The notes: generated by a model not told the origin, from the sequence alone. A stretch of DNA of 64,000 bases from Carex sylvatica (GCA_964058845.1 CAXKVR010000932.1:1-64000); one strand, 5' to 3'; shown: positions 1 through 12,752, counted from the stretch's first letter. Numbers and translations: made by a program.

Positions 1-2309
1 TGTTTTTGCCAAATGAATTGATAAGATTATAATGGAGGGATACCCATTTTTAAATAGAGTTTTTCAATTAGGTAAATGCCCTTGAAAATATCTAATCTCG
101 TGTTGAATCATGAAGGCTCATTTGGTAATTTTCATAATTAATGGTCCATTATACCATTGGTCTATTTAAGAATATATCCATCCATTACTTCCTTTGCAAA
201 CAACCTCATCCCTCTCATATATTTGACCAATCAAACATATGACACCTCACCTTTGGTCAAAAATGTGGTTGACCAATGTTTGACCTGTCTTTGACTTTGG
301 TTAACTTTCTTACCTCTTCACTTAAATGATCATAACTTTTGAACCGTAAGTCCAAATCGCACATACCACATATCCACACACTCATATGATTATCATCTAT
401 CTCATGGTATCATCACATCAACCAAAATAGCAGAAAAATTACCTTATATAATTAAAACATTATTTGCACAGCAGGTTGCAATCTGCTTTAATTATATCCT
501 CATATCTCTTATGTGTTGAACTGTGTAATATCTCATATTACTAAATTTGTTGCGCTATGTTATTTTCAACATCCATGCACTAATATCATCAACTTATATG
601 ACATCTCGACCAAGTGACCTTATAGGTGTGACCGACTTGAATTTGTATAACATCAGTAATCTGGAACATCTAGTTTCCAGTTGATCAAGGTTAGCGTTTA
701 GCAACACGCATTGACTATTCAAGTATACAGACGATATGTATCCAGACAGTATCATAGATCCAATATAGACAGTGCATAACACTGCCTGTGTTGCGTCCAA
801 TATCTCATGAATATCCTCTGATGAACGCGAGACATAATGTTTGTCATTCCCGCTGTATCATCGATTATCTTTCTTGAAACATGAGAATTATATTATAATA
901 CTTGATTGCAGCTAGTCAATCAAGCTGTGCACATATAATATAATCTTTATCTAGGGGCTCAACGGATATCATAGCTTACTACATACACCAGGATGCTAGT
1001 AAGGGATATTTAGTCTTGCTGACATATGTGGCATACCCTACATAAGTACTGCACACAGAGAATATGTCTAAATGACCCATTTTTACAAAGAGCGTTGGAC
1101 ATAAACCACTAATGCACATTCCTTAAGCGGGCATGCCATATTCTCAGATTTAAGACAACAACACCGTGAACCATCAATGACAATAACACAGAATCCATAG
1201 TAATGTTCACGTGTGGTCAAATCCGATGTCATATAATCACTTATATGCATCTGTGACATTGAACCAGCAGCAAGTCCGATTTGATCCGTAAACTTAAATC
1301 ACAACATTTAATCATCACACTAGCCTTGAGTGTAATTAGTGTTCCTTGTTAATTACTTTGGCTAAGGATATTTTAAAATTCATTACTTTTATAGTGTGAC
1401 TGCTACTCAATCTAAAATCATAGATGAACCACAAGTAATGCAACTTTTAGGCAACAAATTGACTCCCGTCAATCAATCATATGAACAAGCAATACAAATA
1501 ATAGTTTGTTTTAGGACATCCGACTCTATCACAAAACTGTTAATGAAGTCCATTATGATATCGAGAAAGAGTACAACAGGTGAAAGAAAAATGGTGAGTG
1601 TGGATTTGAGAGAGCAAAAGTACGAGACAATGGCTATGAAATCCTGAGAGAGAGATATATATATATAGACAGGGAGACGAGACTGAGAAATTAAAAAGTT
1701 ATTTAATTACATGTGAATGTGCTAAAAATTAAAGACAAGACAAAAATCAGAGAGGAACCAACAAGTTATCCTAAGTATTAATCATACATGGTTCACAAAT
1801 GAAAATCATGTAGAAGGAAGTTTATAAACACGGCTTCTACAAAGACCGTGTATATTTTAAAAAATTAGCGCGAAAAAAAAAAATTCTAATTCACAGATAT
1901 TATACACTATTTTATAGAAATAACCTGATTATCTTTTTAATTATTTGTTATATTCATGTTTGTTAGACATTCAAAATTATCAAATAAACTTTATACAGTT
2001 TAAATTAATGTGTTATCAATAAATGAAAAGTGTAAATATGCACATGTGCGAAAAAATACTCCAACATATACACATATCATACAATGAATATGACTCGAGT
2101 AGCAATTTCACTCTAGAGTTGAAAGTTGAAAATTACAAGCTTCAGAGAATGATCTGGGGCGAAGTCGGACTTACAACTTAGCAGGATCATGACAAGGATC
2201 TCCACCCGGCATATCAAATATAGCGATCAAAACACTGAGTACCACTACTGGCACACATCTAGATAAGGAATCTGAGGACACATTTTGAAGTTTGAATCCT
2301 CCTCAATAC
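1..2309. other. Intergenic, no gene recognised
   Basis: AT-rich sequence with only short open frames that have no recognisable domain. The frame at 1396-1647 (+) is 83 codons and matches no family I know. A short TA microsatellite lies near 1655-1668. I see no promoter, RNA gene or element termini here. Confidence 0.6.
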
Positions 2310-2640
2310 AAATTTCTTTTAGAAACCTTAAATAAAAAAATTAGATTTTATTAAACCAATTTGATTGTTTTTTTTAAAAAAAAAAATCATAACAACCGAG
2401 ATGCCATTTCGGTTCCATTTTTTTGTACCGAATCGTTATTTCAGTCCCAGCTGTTTTAACATATTTCGAGAAACAAATACGTTGAAAAATTGTAAAACTA
2501 TCTCGGACCAAATTACCATTTCGGTCTCCAAAAAAAAAATTAGAACTGAAATGACATTTTAGTTTTTATGGTTTAAAAAAAAAATTATGTTGATTTCATA
2601 TTATTATTTTTAATTATAGTTTATAAAAAAAAAATTCACT
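2310..2640. repeat. Fold-back dispersed repeat, copy 1
   Basis: The left part (AAACC..TAAATAAAAAAA) reappears inverted at the right end, and the interior repeats a motif around ATTTCGGT on both strands, so the unit folds on itself. A second diverged copy lies at 3296-3640. No target duplication could be fixed because the ends are A/T runs. It is probably a MITE-type element; class unknown. Confidence 0.5.
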
Positions 2641-2688
2641 CAATACTGCACTGCCGAGCTATTGGAATTTGGAGCCTATATTTACAAT

Positions 2689-2982
2689 GGGGCCGTTTGA
2701 CAACAAAGGGATTAAGCCTCCTTAAGGTCTTAATCCGTTTTCTTTAGCTTTCTTAGCCGCTTAATTCTACCGAACACCAGTTCCTTAGCGCGGATTAAGA
2801 ACACCACATTTAGCTTTCTTTTGCCCGGATCTTAATCCCCTGCCCGGACTTTAAGGCACCCATACCTCTTCCTTTAGTTTCCTTAGCTTTTACCCACGGA
2901 TTAAGACAACCGAAGATCTGTTCCTTAGCACTCCTTAAGCTCTTAATCCTTCACTCTTAATCATTTGTTGTCAAATGGCCCC
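2689..2982. mobile_element. 294-bp non-autonomous TIR element
   Basis: It starts GGGGCCGTTTGACAACAAA and ends with its inverse, TTTGTTGTCAAATGGCCCC (18 of 19 match). The interior repeats CTTAATCC/GGATTAAG-like words and has no ORF. A 3-bp AAT is present on both sides, too short to assign a superfamily. A MITE of hAT or PIF type is likely. Confidence 0.75.
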
Positions 2983-3295
2983 AATAGGAGGTCCGGCCCA
3001 GTCGGATTGAATTAAAACACAACGGATATGTCCTTAAAAGAATCTTAATTAATTTCCTCGCATCTGGCTGTTCCCATTGGCTCCAACTTGTCAGAACGTC
3101 CTGCCTGTGGGGTTGGTGCTTACAACACACTGCCAATCTTTGTACGTAGCTGTCCCTGCGCAGAGACAATGCATGCTAGTAGTGGCTATTCTATTGCCTG
3201 ATCGACATGATAACAGGTAATCTATCAAAATCCCATGACAACCTCAAACAATACATATGGAGGGAGAAGAGAAATTTAATCGACAAGTCATGAGA

Positions 3296-3640
3296 GAATC
3301 TTTTTAAGAAACCATAAATAAAAAAATAGATTTTATCTAACCAACTTGATAGCTTTGGTTTATATAAAAATCATAAGAACTGAGATGTCATTTCGGTTCG
3401 AATTATTTTTTTTCGGACCGAATTGTCATTTCGGTCCGAGCCATTTTCATAGATTTCGAAAAAAAAAATGTTGTAAAACTTGTGAAAATATCTCGGACTG
3501 AATTGTCATTTTGATTCCGAAAAAAAAACTTCGGACCAAAAATGACATTTTAGTTTTTATGATTTTTTGTGAAAAAAAAATAATTACTTTGGTTTCATTA
3601 AAAACTTTTTTTTAATTATGGTTTATAAAAAAAAATCGTC
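3296..3640. repeat. Fold-back dispersed repeat, copy 2
   Basis: Diverged second copy of the repeat at 2310-2640, in the same orientation. Shared features are the AAACCATAAATAAAAAAATA start, the repeated words GAxTGTCATTTxGGTxCG in the centre, and the ATTATGGTTTATAAAAAA end. It has no coding capacity. Confidence 0.5.
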
Positions 3641-4439
3641 ATGAGATGCTTGGGAACTCCTTTGATTGGACAACAATTACCTTTTTTTTTAGGAGAGGAC
3701 AACAATTACTGAATCAGATATGGTTGATAAGTCGATTCCTAACAATTCAGCCAATTCCAATGCCATGGTATGCGATTTTAAATTCAGCCAATTTAAAATA
3801 ACTAACCATTAATTCAACCATTCCTAAAATAAGGAGTAATAGAAAACTGTTTTACATGTATATGATTCAAACATGCTCGGAATTTCTAGAAATAATTTTA
3901 AGTTAATTCGCAACACTAACTGGGAATCGGGATTGATCACTTAACCATAGCATTGGAATTGGCTGATTTTTTAGAAATCGACTGAATTAGATTAGAAACT
4001 CGAATTGTTTTTGCGAGATGATTGTTTCTACTACAAAAATGGTAAAAAGTTTCTAAAAATTTAATTTGTGAATAATTTATGTTTAGATAAATAATTACAC
4101 TCAAATAATTCACTAATAAAATATAATATGCATATCAAGGGCCTTATTCCAACGGTAACACGTAGAGCCTTATTCCAAAAATATTTTTTTAAAGATTAGT
4201 GGTTTTAAATGCCTACTAATAATTTCACTAATAAAAAAACGTATTTATAACAAATCAAATGACAATAATTCCTAAATCTAAAATCTTTTATTCTCATTGA
4301 TTCATTTAAATTACTCTAGTTATCTAATCCTACTTACCCTTAATACCTCAACCCCATCTCTCCATGACCGAATCCATTTTTATTCCAAACACAGTTAATC
4401 CACAGTTAATCCGTTTTTAGTGAGTAGTACAACTGAACA
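3641..4439. other. Intergenic, nothing recognised
   Basis: AT-rich sequence with no open frame of note, no termini and no RNA gene that I can see. Confidence 0.5.
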
Positions 4440-5035
4440 GGCATCTTTCTCTCAGCCAAGTATCCCCCGACAACAGTACACTGTACAAGCCAATAAAGCA
4501 TCTCCACCAAATATCATACAACACATTTAATTTACTCCATAAATTACAAGCCAATAATGCATGTGGACCAAATTCTGGACCAACACTGTACAAGCCAATA
4601 GTGCGTCTGGACCAAATTCTCTTTACTTTTCAATAAATTACATGCACTGGTTAGAGTTTTTAGGAATTTTTCAGTTTAGTCCTTTCCATTTCAGTTATTT
4701 ACTTTCGATATTGAGAGACAGAGCACGATGTACATGTAATACACTAATCACAAGTGCATAGTGCGGGAGTATAAAGACAAGGGGAACATCAGATAGGGAC
4801 TCAGTCAGATACTGAAGCCAGTGAAGCAGAAACAAGATGATAGGGAGAGTAATGTGAGTTTTTTTTTTACTTTGTAACAATAATTGTACGTAGAACTTTA
4901 TATTGTATTAATGACAGATGCCTAAGGGCCTTTTCCTCAAAAAAATAATGCATCTCCACCAAATTATACTCAGCCAAGTGTCCCATGACAACAGTACACT
5001 GTACAAGCCCATAATGCATCCCCACCAAATTTGGA
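4440..5035. repeat. Local segmental duplication
   Basis: The phrase containing ACAACAGTACACTGTACAAG followed by AATGCATCTCCACCAAAT-like words occurs near 4456-4510 and again near 4970-5030. Shorter related pieces (CAAGCCAATAxTGC, GGACCAAATTCT) occur at 4547-4620. This looks like an old local duplication in noncoding DNA; the short frames here are not convincing genes. Confidence 0.5.
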
Positions 5036-6000
5036 GGTAAGAAATTTTAACCTCCTTCCCATTCGTTCCTATTCCTTTTATTTGCTTCACTTCCTCTCCT
5101 CATTCATCACCTCTACCAAAACTCAGGAGCACAACTTTTAGAAAATACTCAATTCTTTGTGTTGTATGTCCGAACTAATTACAAACAAAGATGAATGCTG
5201 GCTCAGCTGCTCTCATTTTGTCACCTAGTAGAAAGAATCCATCCTGAATTTAGAACTTGGATGTGATTCCTCCCATCCACAAAAGAAACCAACTTTCTTA
5301 TATATACAACACAAAAATAAATAAGGTTTTTTATATAAACTTAATATATTTTAGTAGTGGAAGAAAAATACTCTACAACATAAATTTAACTTTTATTATC
5401 AATATTCTCTTACCATCTTATATATTACAAATGATATGTGTCATATTTACAAGTCATATAGTAACCTTTGCAAATTCAAGAACATAAATACTATTAAACA
5501 CGTACAAAACAAATACCATGGATATAAATTGCACAATCTAACTTGACTCTAGAAAGCCTAAATATTTAATTTATCTAGAAATTCTCAAATACATTCACCA
5601 CAATTATTAGACTAATTGACTAATTTATTAAATTTACTATTTCCAATTATCACCACAAATTATGACCAAAATCAAAAACAAAATTTTTTAATGGAGAAAT
5701 ATCTAATTGACAAAGTTATGATGGATATATATCTTAATTTATCTTAAAAATAAAAACAGCAATTAATTTCCTCCAACAGTTTCCCCCTTCTGTTCGTTTG
5801 TGAAGTACCTTAAAATAAAATTAGGACCTTCTAGCATAGTTGATAGATGGGCTTTACAAGAATAACAAAGATGGACTGTTTGTTGTTAATGGGCCGACTT
5901 TTTTTTTTTTTTTTTAGCAAAAATAGGGGTCAAGCCCCTATTTGATTTCATTGATAGCTGTTTCAAAAAACACTTGTAACTTGAGAACATACATAAAATA
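5036..6000. other. Intergenic, nothing recognised
   Basis: AT-rich. One phrase near 5862-5903 (ATAACAAAGATGG, then GTTTGTTGTTAATG) recurs near 12,488-12,525, indicating a shared dispersed repeat. A T-run lies at 5899-5916. I see no gene. Confidence 0.5.
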
Positions 6001-6395
6001 TAGAGTCCAGCTAGAATAACATCGGTGTCATATGACACTAACTTCAAAATCAATTGAATATAATTCAAACAATTAATTTAAACTGTTCAAATCGATATAC
6101 TTTATGAGTGATGCTTTTAGATACTTTTTTTTTTTAATATTTTCGAGTTATTTTAGTATCAGATCAAGCGGTATAAAAATGAATGTATTAAAATTAACTT
6201 AAAAACTCATACATTTGACCGCATGACTTGATACTTAATATATTTGAAAAATTATAAATTTTGATGTAAACACACAACTAATGAAGTACATCGGTATGAA
6301 CGGTTTGGATTCACCGTTTAGAGTCGATTTGATAGATTTTGGAGTTAGTGTTATATATGCTGAAATGACACTGATGTTATACGAGCCAGACTCTA
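6001..6395. mobile_element. 395-bp MITE with long terminal inverted repeats
   Basis: It begins TAGAGTCCAGCTAGAATAAC and ends with a diverged inverse of this sequence. The match continues inward for about 55 bp through the words AACATCxGTGTCAT and CTAACTxCAAAATC. AAATA flanks both ends (possible 5-bp duplication). No coding capacity. Confidence 0.7.
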
Positions 6396-6898
6396 AAATA
6401 TAACTCATGAGTGCTGAGTTATCAAAATAAAGTACATCATAAAGAAAAGCAGTTTCCTCCATCAGTAAGAAAGTAAAGAGAAACACAAGAAAATAAAATA
6501 AAAGAGAGAGAAAATTTGACAGTAAGAAAGTACAAAATGTAAAATTTAACAGTAGGCATTGGGTTTTCGTACCAGTCTTAGTTCCTGGTGCCGGTTTTTG
6601 TTGGTACCGGTTTTCGTACCAGTAAAAATTTTGTTGCATTGAAATTCATTGTTCTTCTTGGGCGGTACTGTATTGATGTTGTATCCTTATCTGGTCCACC
6701 AACTCTGACAATGTTTTTGCTTCTTTAAAAATTTGGTTGCATCTCTCACGCCACAAATGGGCCGACTTCTGAGGAGAGAATTAAAATAGAGATGCTCAGC
6801 AATAGGATTGCTTATTAGCCGAGTTGAGTCTGAGTAAAAAGCAATTTGAATTCTACACGTGAACAATTTAAAACTCGCAATATATATATATATATATA

Positions 6899-7370
6899 AG
6901 AGGGATCCGATTATCACAATTTTGAGTTACCACAATTATTTTCTACATTTTCAATATCCAAATTGTCAATCCAACCTCATGAATATATAAATTGAAAAAC
7001 GACTTAGTTGCACGGGACCTCAAGAATAATCAATTTGATATTAGTCAACCTCAATATATATACATATATAGAAAGAGAGAGATGGGTTATCATGCTTTAA
7101 GAAGTAAAAATAATGTTTTATTTCCCCCTTATATCTTTATTTTCAAAGTTCAAATAATTGATTCGAACCTTTCAACATGATATTCATATTAAAATGTGCT
7201 TAGAGGTCAAACTTAACATTTTTTTTTTTTTTACTTTTTTTTTTTTAAATCATTGTTTTTCTGAATTTTTTATTATTTTTTATTTTATGAAAAACTTAAC
7301 TTTAAAAAAAAATAGTAAAAATTTCAAATAAATGTAAAATTTAGTCTCCAAACATATTTCATATATATAT
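6899..7370. repeat. Degenerate MITE fragments
   Basis: Two truncated pieces related to the neighbouring MITEs. One, at 6899-7060, contains CTTAGTTGCACGGGACCTCA, which recurs at 47,555. The other, at 7080-7370, carries the common core with AATAGTAAAAATTTC and TTTAGTCTCCAAACAT. Complete inverted ends are not present. Confidence 0.5.
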
Positions 7371-7377
7371 ATATATA

Positions 7378-7802
7378 GAGGTTGGCTACTATGCTTATAT
7401 AAGCATATCTCCACATATGCTTATAACTCATTTTTGTGTTTCCAATGTCCAAATGGTCGATCTGAACCATTCATCTTGTTCTCCATATTAATATGTTCTT
7501 GGAGACCAAATTTTACATTTTTCTAAATTTTTTTACTATTTATTAAGCCACTTTGAAAATCGCTGATCCAACGGTGGCTTAACAAAACAGTAAAATCAGA
7601 AGCCACCGTTGGATTAGATATTTTCAAATTGGCTTAATAAATAGTAAACAAATTTAGAAAAATGTAAAATTTGGTCTCCAAGAACATATTAATATGAACA
7701 ACAAGATGAACGGTTCCAATCGACCATTTGGACATTGAAAGCACAAAAATGAGTTATAAGCATATGTGGGGATATGCTTATATAAGCATAGTAGCCAACC
7801 TC
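7378..7802. mobile_element. Hairpin MITE family I, copy 1
   Basis: The ends are GAGGTTGGCTACTATGCTTA and its near-perfect inverse. The inverted match covers most of the 425 bp, including the inner words CCAACGGTGGCTT and AAGCCACCGTTGG, so transcripts would form one long hairpin. The element sits in TA/GA microsatellite sequence, which hides its target duplication. Copies 2 and 3 lie at 45,416 and 47,621 and have almost the same length. Confidence 0.85.
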
Positions 7803-7825
7803 TCTCTCTCTATATATATATATAT

Positions 7826-8203
7826 GAGGAGGGATCCAATTATACACTTTTTTTAGCGACACCGGATTACACACTCTATATTTTTGAAGTCCAAACAGTC
7901 GATCCAAACCGTTCAACATGATGGATATGTTAAAATTTGTTTATAGATCAAATTTAATTTTTTTTAATTTTTTTAACTATTTATTAAGATGGTACAAAAA
8001 TTCAATGATCTGAATATAGCGATTTTGTTAAATACTTAATAAATAGTAAAAAAATTTCAAAAAATGTAAAATTTGATCTACAAGCACATTTTAATATATC
8101 TATTATGTTGAACGGTTTGGATCGACTATTTGAACTTTGAAAACTTTAAAAATTGAGAGTGTAATTCGGTGTTACCAAAAAAGATCTAATTGGATCCCTC
8201 CTC
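7826..8203. mobile_element. 378-bp MITE, GAGGAGGGATCC ends
   Basis: It begins GAGGAGGGATCCAATTA and ends with the inverse. Inner sequence keeps the core shared with its neighbours (TTACTATTTATTAAG and its inverse, and AACGGTTTGGATCGAC). It is flanked by TA repeats on both sides, compatible with a TA target site. Non-coding. Confidence 0.8.
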
Positions 8204-8255
8204 TATATATTATATATATATATATATATATACAGAGAGAGAGAGAGAGTGAGAG

Positions 8256-8665
8256 AGAATGGCTAGGCTCAAAATATTTTTTCCTAGCCGCCAGAACAAA
8301 CGACTTGGCTTTTCGAATTTTAAAGTCCAAACAGTCGATTCAAAACCTTACATATTCAATCTATATTATTATGTGCCTAGAGAATAAATTTTACATTTTT
8401 TTGGAACCTTTTTTTTATATTTATTAAGATCGTTTGAAAATCACTATTTTTCAATGGCGCAGAATTTTAATAAAAATAACAATTTTCAAACCATCTTAAT
8501 AAATAGTAAATATTTTTCTCAAAATGTAAAATTTGGTCTCCAAGTACATTTTAACATAGATTGAACATCTAACTATTTGGATTGACTTTTTGGACTTTGA
8601 AAATAAAAAAAACCGAGTCATTTGTTCCGGGGATTAGGAAAAAATATTTTGAGCTTAGCCATTCT
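8256..8665. mobile_element. 410-bp MITE, AGAATGGCTAGGC ends
   Basis: The left end AGAATGGCTAGGCTCAAAAT matches the inverse of the right end with one difference in the first 20 bp, and the match continues through ATTTTTTCCTA. The interior is palindromic and shares the AATAGTAAA core. The open frame at 8137-8427 that crosses its left end is not a gene. Confidence 0.8.
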
Positions 8666-8670
8666 ATATA

Positions 8671-9074
8671 GAGTAAAACTAAGGTGTTCTTAAGCTCACC
8701 AAGGTGTTTGGTGAGCATAACTCTAAAATATATTATATCGGTTTTGAACGATAAATCTAAACCGTTGAAATCTATCTACTTCACAATTGATGAATTTACA
8801 TGCAAATATATTAAGTTTTCGAATTATTTTAGTATAAAATAATGCAATCAAAATTAGAAGGTTTATAAATTAATTTTAGTGCATTCATTTTTTTAACACT
8901 TTTTGACCACTTGACTTTATACAAAATTAATTTGAAATTCTAAAAACTTTATATGTAAATTCATCACTCATCGATTTTAACGGTTTGAATTTATTATTTT
9001 AAGTTAATCTAATAAATTTTGGAGTTAAACTCATCAAATATTTTAATGAGCTTAAAACCACCCTAATTTTACTC
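8671..9074. mobile_element. 404-bp MITE, GAGTAAAACTAAGG ends
   Basis: The left end GAGTAAAACTAAGGTG pairs with the right end (inverse GAGTAAAATTAGGGTG), and both sides continue into TTAAGCTCA. It begins 6 bp after the preceding MITE, inside a TATATA/CATACATA tract. Non-coding. Confidence 0.8.
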
Positions 9075-9097
9075 ATACATACATACATACATATATA

Positions 9098-9668
9098 TAG
9101 TGGTTTGTTGTGACCCGTGGCGGGCGGACCCGGACCCGACCCGCCCGTGCTCGGTACCCAGGGTACCTGTGCCCGAGCCCGGATATGGGTCGGGTAAACG
9201 GGTACACGGGTACGGGTATAAAACGGGTAGGGTACGGTTATTTGGATCAAAACCTGAGCAAACCCGGTCCGAATAACGCCCGACCCGACCTGACCTACCC
9301 CCGTACCCGACCTGTACCCGACCCGTACCCGACCCCGTACCCGTACCCGTACCCATTAAAAAATTCAAAAAAATTCAAAAAAATTCAAAAAAATTCAAAT
9401 TTGTTTGAAATTTCGAATTTGCCACCTAAAAAAAACAGAAAAAAATAACAGAAAAAAAAAAAACGGGTACCCTACCCGGACCGCCCTACCCGTGCCGGGT
9501 ACCACGGGCACGGGTATAAATCGGGTAGGGTACGGGTTTTGAAAAAAATACCCGAGCAAACCCGACCCGAGATACCCGTATACCCGGGATACCCGTACCC
9601 GACCTATACCCGTACCCGACCCCGGGTATACCCGGTCCGCCTCTACCCGACCCGACAGCAAACCCCTA
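9098..9668. mobile_element. GC-rich non-autonomous hAT element
   Basis: The terminal inverted repeats start TAGTGGTTTGTTGT and TAGGGGTTTGCTGT, fitting the hAT end consensus. An exact 8-bp duplication CATATATA lies at 9090-9097 and 9669-9676, the length hAT elements make. Two GC-rich arms made of GGGTA/CCCGAC/GTACCC words flank an AT-rich centre near 9355-9460. Long open frames on both strands (for example 9069-9368 and 9110-9448) come only from this low-complexity sequence and are not genes. Confidence 0.85.
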
Positions 9669-9826
9669 CATATATATATATATAGAGAGAGAAAGTGTGG
9701 CGCGAAAGTCGCTAAACCAAGGTTATAAAATAGATACGAACTAATATAGTTTTATCACAGTCGGATCCGATCCGTATCGATCCTTTTGCACCCTAGTCTG
9801 GTAGAAATTAATTAATATCCAACTCT

Positions 9827-11362
9827 TTATGGCAACCCGGAGTGCAGATATTTGATGCATACAGCAAGAAGAAATTCACTTTACGGGCCATGATTTTCTG
9901 CACCATTAATGATTTTTCGGCTTATGGAAATTTGTCGGGTTACAGTGTCAAAGGAGAGAAAGCATGCCCTGTTTGTCTAGACGATACAGTCGATTTGTGG
10001 CTACCTAATTCTTCAAAAAATGTGTACATGGGTCATCGTAGATTTCTTCCTGCCAACCATGCACACCGAAAGAGAAAGAAAAAATTCAATGGAAAAACCG
10101 AGAATACCAGAGTCAATTATCCGTTGACCGGTAAAGTTGTTTATTCGCGAGTGAATGATATCAAAGTTCAATTTGGAAAATTTTAAAAAAAGGTGGTGAG
10201 AAAGAAAGGGGCACCGAAAATTAGTTGGAAGAAGAGGTCAATATTCTGGGATTTACCATACTGGCAGCACTTAGATGTTCGACACTGTCTCGATGTGATG
10301 CATGTGGTTAAAAATGTGTGTGATAGCCTAGTTGGAACATTGTTGAATATTCCGGGTAAGACTAAGGATGGTATCAATGCTCGGAAAGACATGCAATTCC
10401 TGAACATACGGTCGGATCTACAACCACTAGAGAAGGAAAGAGAAAATGGGAAATTTTGTACGTATCTAAAACTTGCAATGCATACGTTGTCAAAAGCAGA
10501 GAAAAAAAGCTTATTGGAATGCCTTCATGGTGTTAAAGTTCCATCTGGATATTCTTCGAATATTAAAAACCTAGTTTCACTGGAAGATTTAAAATTGACA
10601 GGAATGAAGTCTCACGACTGTCATGTTTTAATGACACAGCTTCTTCCTGTTGCAATTCGGGGCATATTGCCAAAGTGTGTTAGGCAGACCATCACGAAGC
10701 TTTGTTTTTTCTTTAATGCCATATGTTGCAAAGTAAGTGATCCCGATATGCTAGATGCTCTGCAGAAGGAGGTTGTTGTCACTCTTTGTCATCTTGAAAT
10801 GTATTTTTCGCCGTCTTTTTTTGATATCATGGTTCATTTAATTGTTCACCTAATTAGAGAATTTAAGATGTGCGGACCTATTTTCTTGCTGTACATGTAT
10901 CCGTTCGAGAGATACATGGGATTGTTAAAGGCATATGTCAGGAATCGATATCGGCCTGAGGGAAGCATCGTAAAAGCTTATGCTGCCGAAGAGGTTATTG
11001 AGTTTTGTACTAATTATATGGATGATGTCAAAGCTATAGGCATCCCTAAATCTCGGCACGAGGGTCGACTTCACGGGGTAGGCACAATCGGTGCGAAATT
11101 ATTCGAGCCCGATAGTACAATGATGTCACTAGCACATTTTCATGTTTTGCAACACCTCACTGATGTTCATCCTTTTTGGAACGAGCATATGACTCTTCTG
11201 CGGCAACATAATCCTAAAAAATCTGACAAGTGGTTAATCAGCAAACACAATAAAAAGTTTGAAGGATGATTTACACGGAGAGTCGTGCAAGCTCCAGAGG
11301 GAAAAAATATTACAGAAATTGTGAAATTGTTGGCTCTTGGTCCAGTCCACGTCGTGAGGAAT
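9827..11362 (+). pseudogene. CACTA TNP2 transposase fragment
   Basis: Part of a TNP2-family (En/Spm, CACTA) transposase, the protein that binds and cuts element ends. About 512 codons are collinear and in one frame. The first part covers the C-terminal Transposase_21 region (zinc-like CPVC near 9967), followed by the DUF4218 region (10,193-11,269). Two in-frame stops break it: TAA at 10,184-10,186 and TGA at 11,267-11,269, after which similarity runs on to about 11,362. The N-terminal half and the C-terminal DUF4216 region are absent, and no CACTA ends or subterminal repeats flank it. It is closely related to the minus-strand copy at 28,428-31,479, with most residues identical, but keeps Trp and Arg codons that are stops there. 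It cannot encode a working enzyme. Confidence 0.9.
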
Positions 11363-12671
11363 GGGAACATGTCTTGAACGGGAAGGTGGAGAGGAAAAAC
11401 GATCACAGATTTCAGCTTCGCCGTGCACCTGTGAGAGGAAGAAGCAGGTAAAATGGAGCGACGAATACAGGAGACGAGCGAATTTGATTGGAAATTCTCC
11501 GCTCAGGTGTTCTTTTAGCGAAATGAAAGGCCAAATGAAAGCTTTCATAATATGAAAGCTTGCATATTTGCCATTCCATCTGCATCGGTGATTCAAGAAA
11601 TAAAATGCCACGTAAGACGCCAGCACGGATTTGCAATTGTAATTGAAAGCCGATGGAGATGCTCTTTAAGTTAACATAATATTTGTATTTATGTTGGACC
11701 GTCCGATGATCGTTATGCACGAATTTTAAAGGATCTTGTACATCACTTATCATATGATCTGAAAGCTTAATAGTTATAAATCACCCAATACATGTACAAT
11801 AATAAATATGAAAAAATTATTTATTTTATATTTTTATTTTCCTTACATCTTATGTGGTCAAATAATATTTATACATGTCATTTTAATAAACTTTTGTCAT
11901 TATATGCACCTTCAAATTAAAAAAAGAAATTTGGACCGTTCATTTTCAAGCGAGCGATCGACGGTCGATCTGAAATAAAATGATTCCAAATTTCTTTTGA
12001 AATGATCAAGGAAACCCATTGAACATAACCAACATAGAAATTATGAAGTTTGATTGTGTCTGAGTTTCGATCCAATGTGAAGTGTGTATGGCCCTTCGAT
12101 CTTTCAATATTCTGTCAGCTTGATGGATAGGTAAATAAAAATAAAATTTCATCAAACTTCGCTGCAGGAAAATAAATTCAGTGCTCTTTAATTTCAACGG
12201 TTCCGATCGACCAACAGACGACGTGTTTATGTGTGCCTTTATTAACTCACAAAGCAAGAGTTTATGAAGCATAGAACATAAACTCTTGCTTACTGAATGG
12301 GGACCGAAAAGGAGGTGAACCACCAACGGCAGCGGGGGCTGAGTCCTCCGATGCACCGTCCGTCGAAGCTGCGCACGCCGATTACTTAGTTTGGGACTGA
12401 GAGGGTAAGAAGGTGAGGCGCTGATTTAGCGTTTTGAGAAGAGAAATTGGGCTATAAAATAGTAGATAAATGGGTTTTTTTTTGAAAAATAACAAAGATG
12501 GCCCGTTTGTTGTTAATGAGCTGACTGTCAAGAAGAGATTTTTGAGTGTTGATTTTGAAAGTATGATTTGTTCTGCCCGAAATTTTTGTAAGTTACAATC
12601 CTAAACTTTCAAAATTCAAATTTTGACACGTGCATATTATTTTTAGACCATACGAATACTAGAAGAAATTC
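11363..12671. other. Non-coding, small hairpins
   Basis: No gene recognised. A palindrome lies near 11,920-11,999, with arms AAAGAAATTTGGA and TCCAAATTTCTTT around a GATCGACGGTCGATC centre. A perfect 14-bp stem AGCAAGAGTTTATG with a 10-base loop lies near 12,254-12,291. Both look like remnants of small inverted-repeat elements. The open frames at 11,234-11,753 and 12,006-12,356 carry no known domain. Confidence 0.5.

Positions 12672-12752
<81 letters not shown>
12672..12752. repeat. (TAT)n microsatellite, 27 units
   Basis: An uninterrupted trinucleotide run of about 81 bp. It produces a poly-Asn open frame on the minus strand that is not a gene. Confidence 0.95.

Noticed and set aside
9069..9661. 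Several overlapping long frames on both strands, rich in Gly/Thr/Arg or Pro
   Set aside because: They come from GGGTA/CCCGAC low-complexity repeats of an hAT element. No domain, and frames exist on both strands at once.
9827..11362. A second complete CACTA element at 9.8 kb
   Set aside because: No CACTA ends, no GGATCGG subterminal repeats and both protein ends missing; only a transposase fragment.
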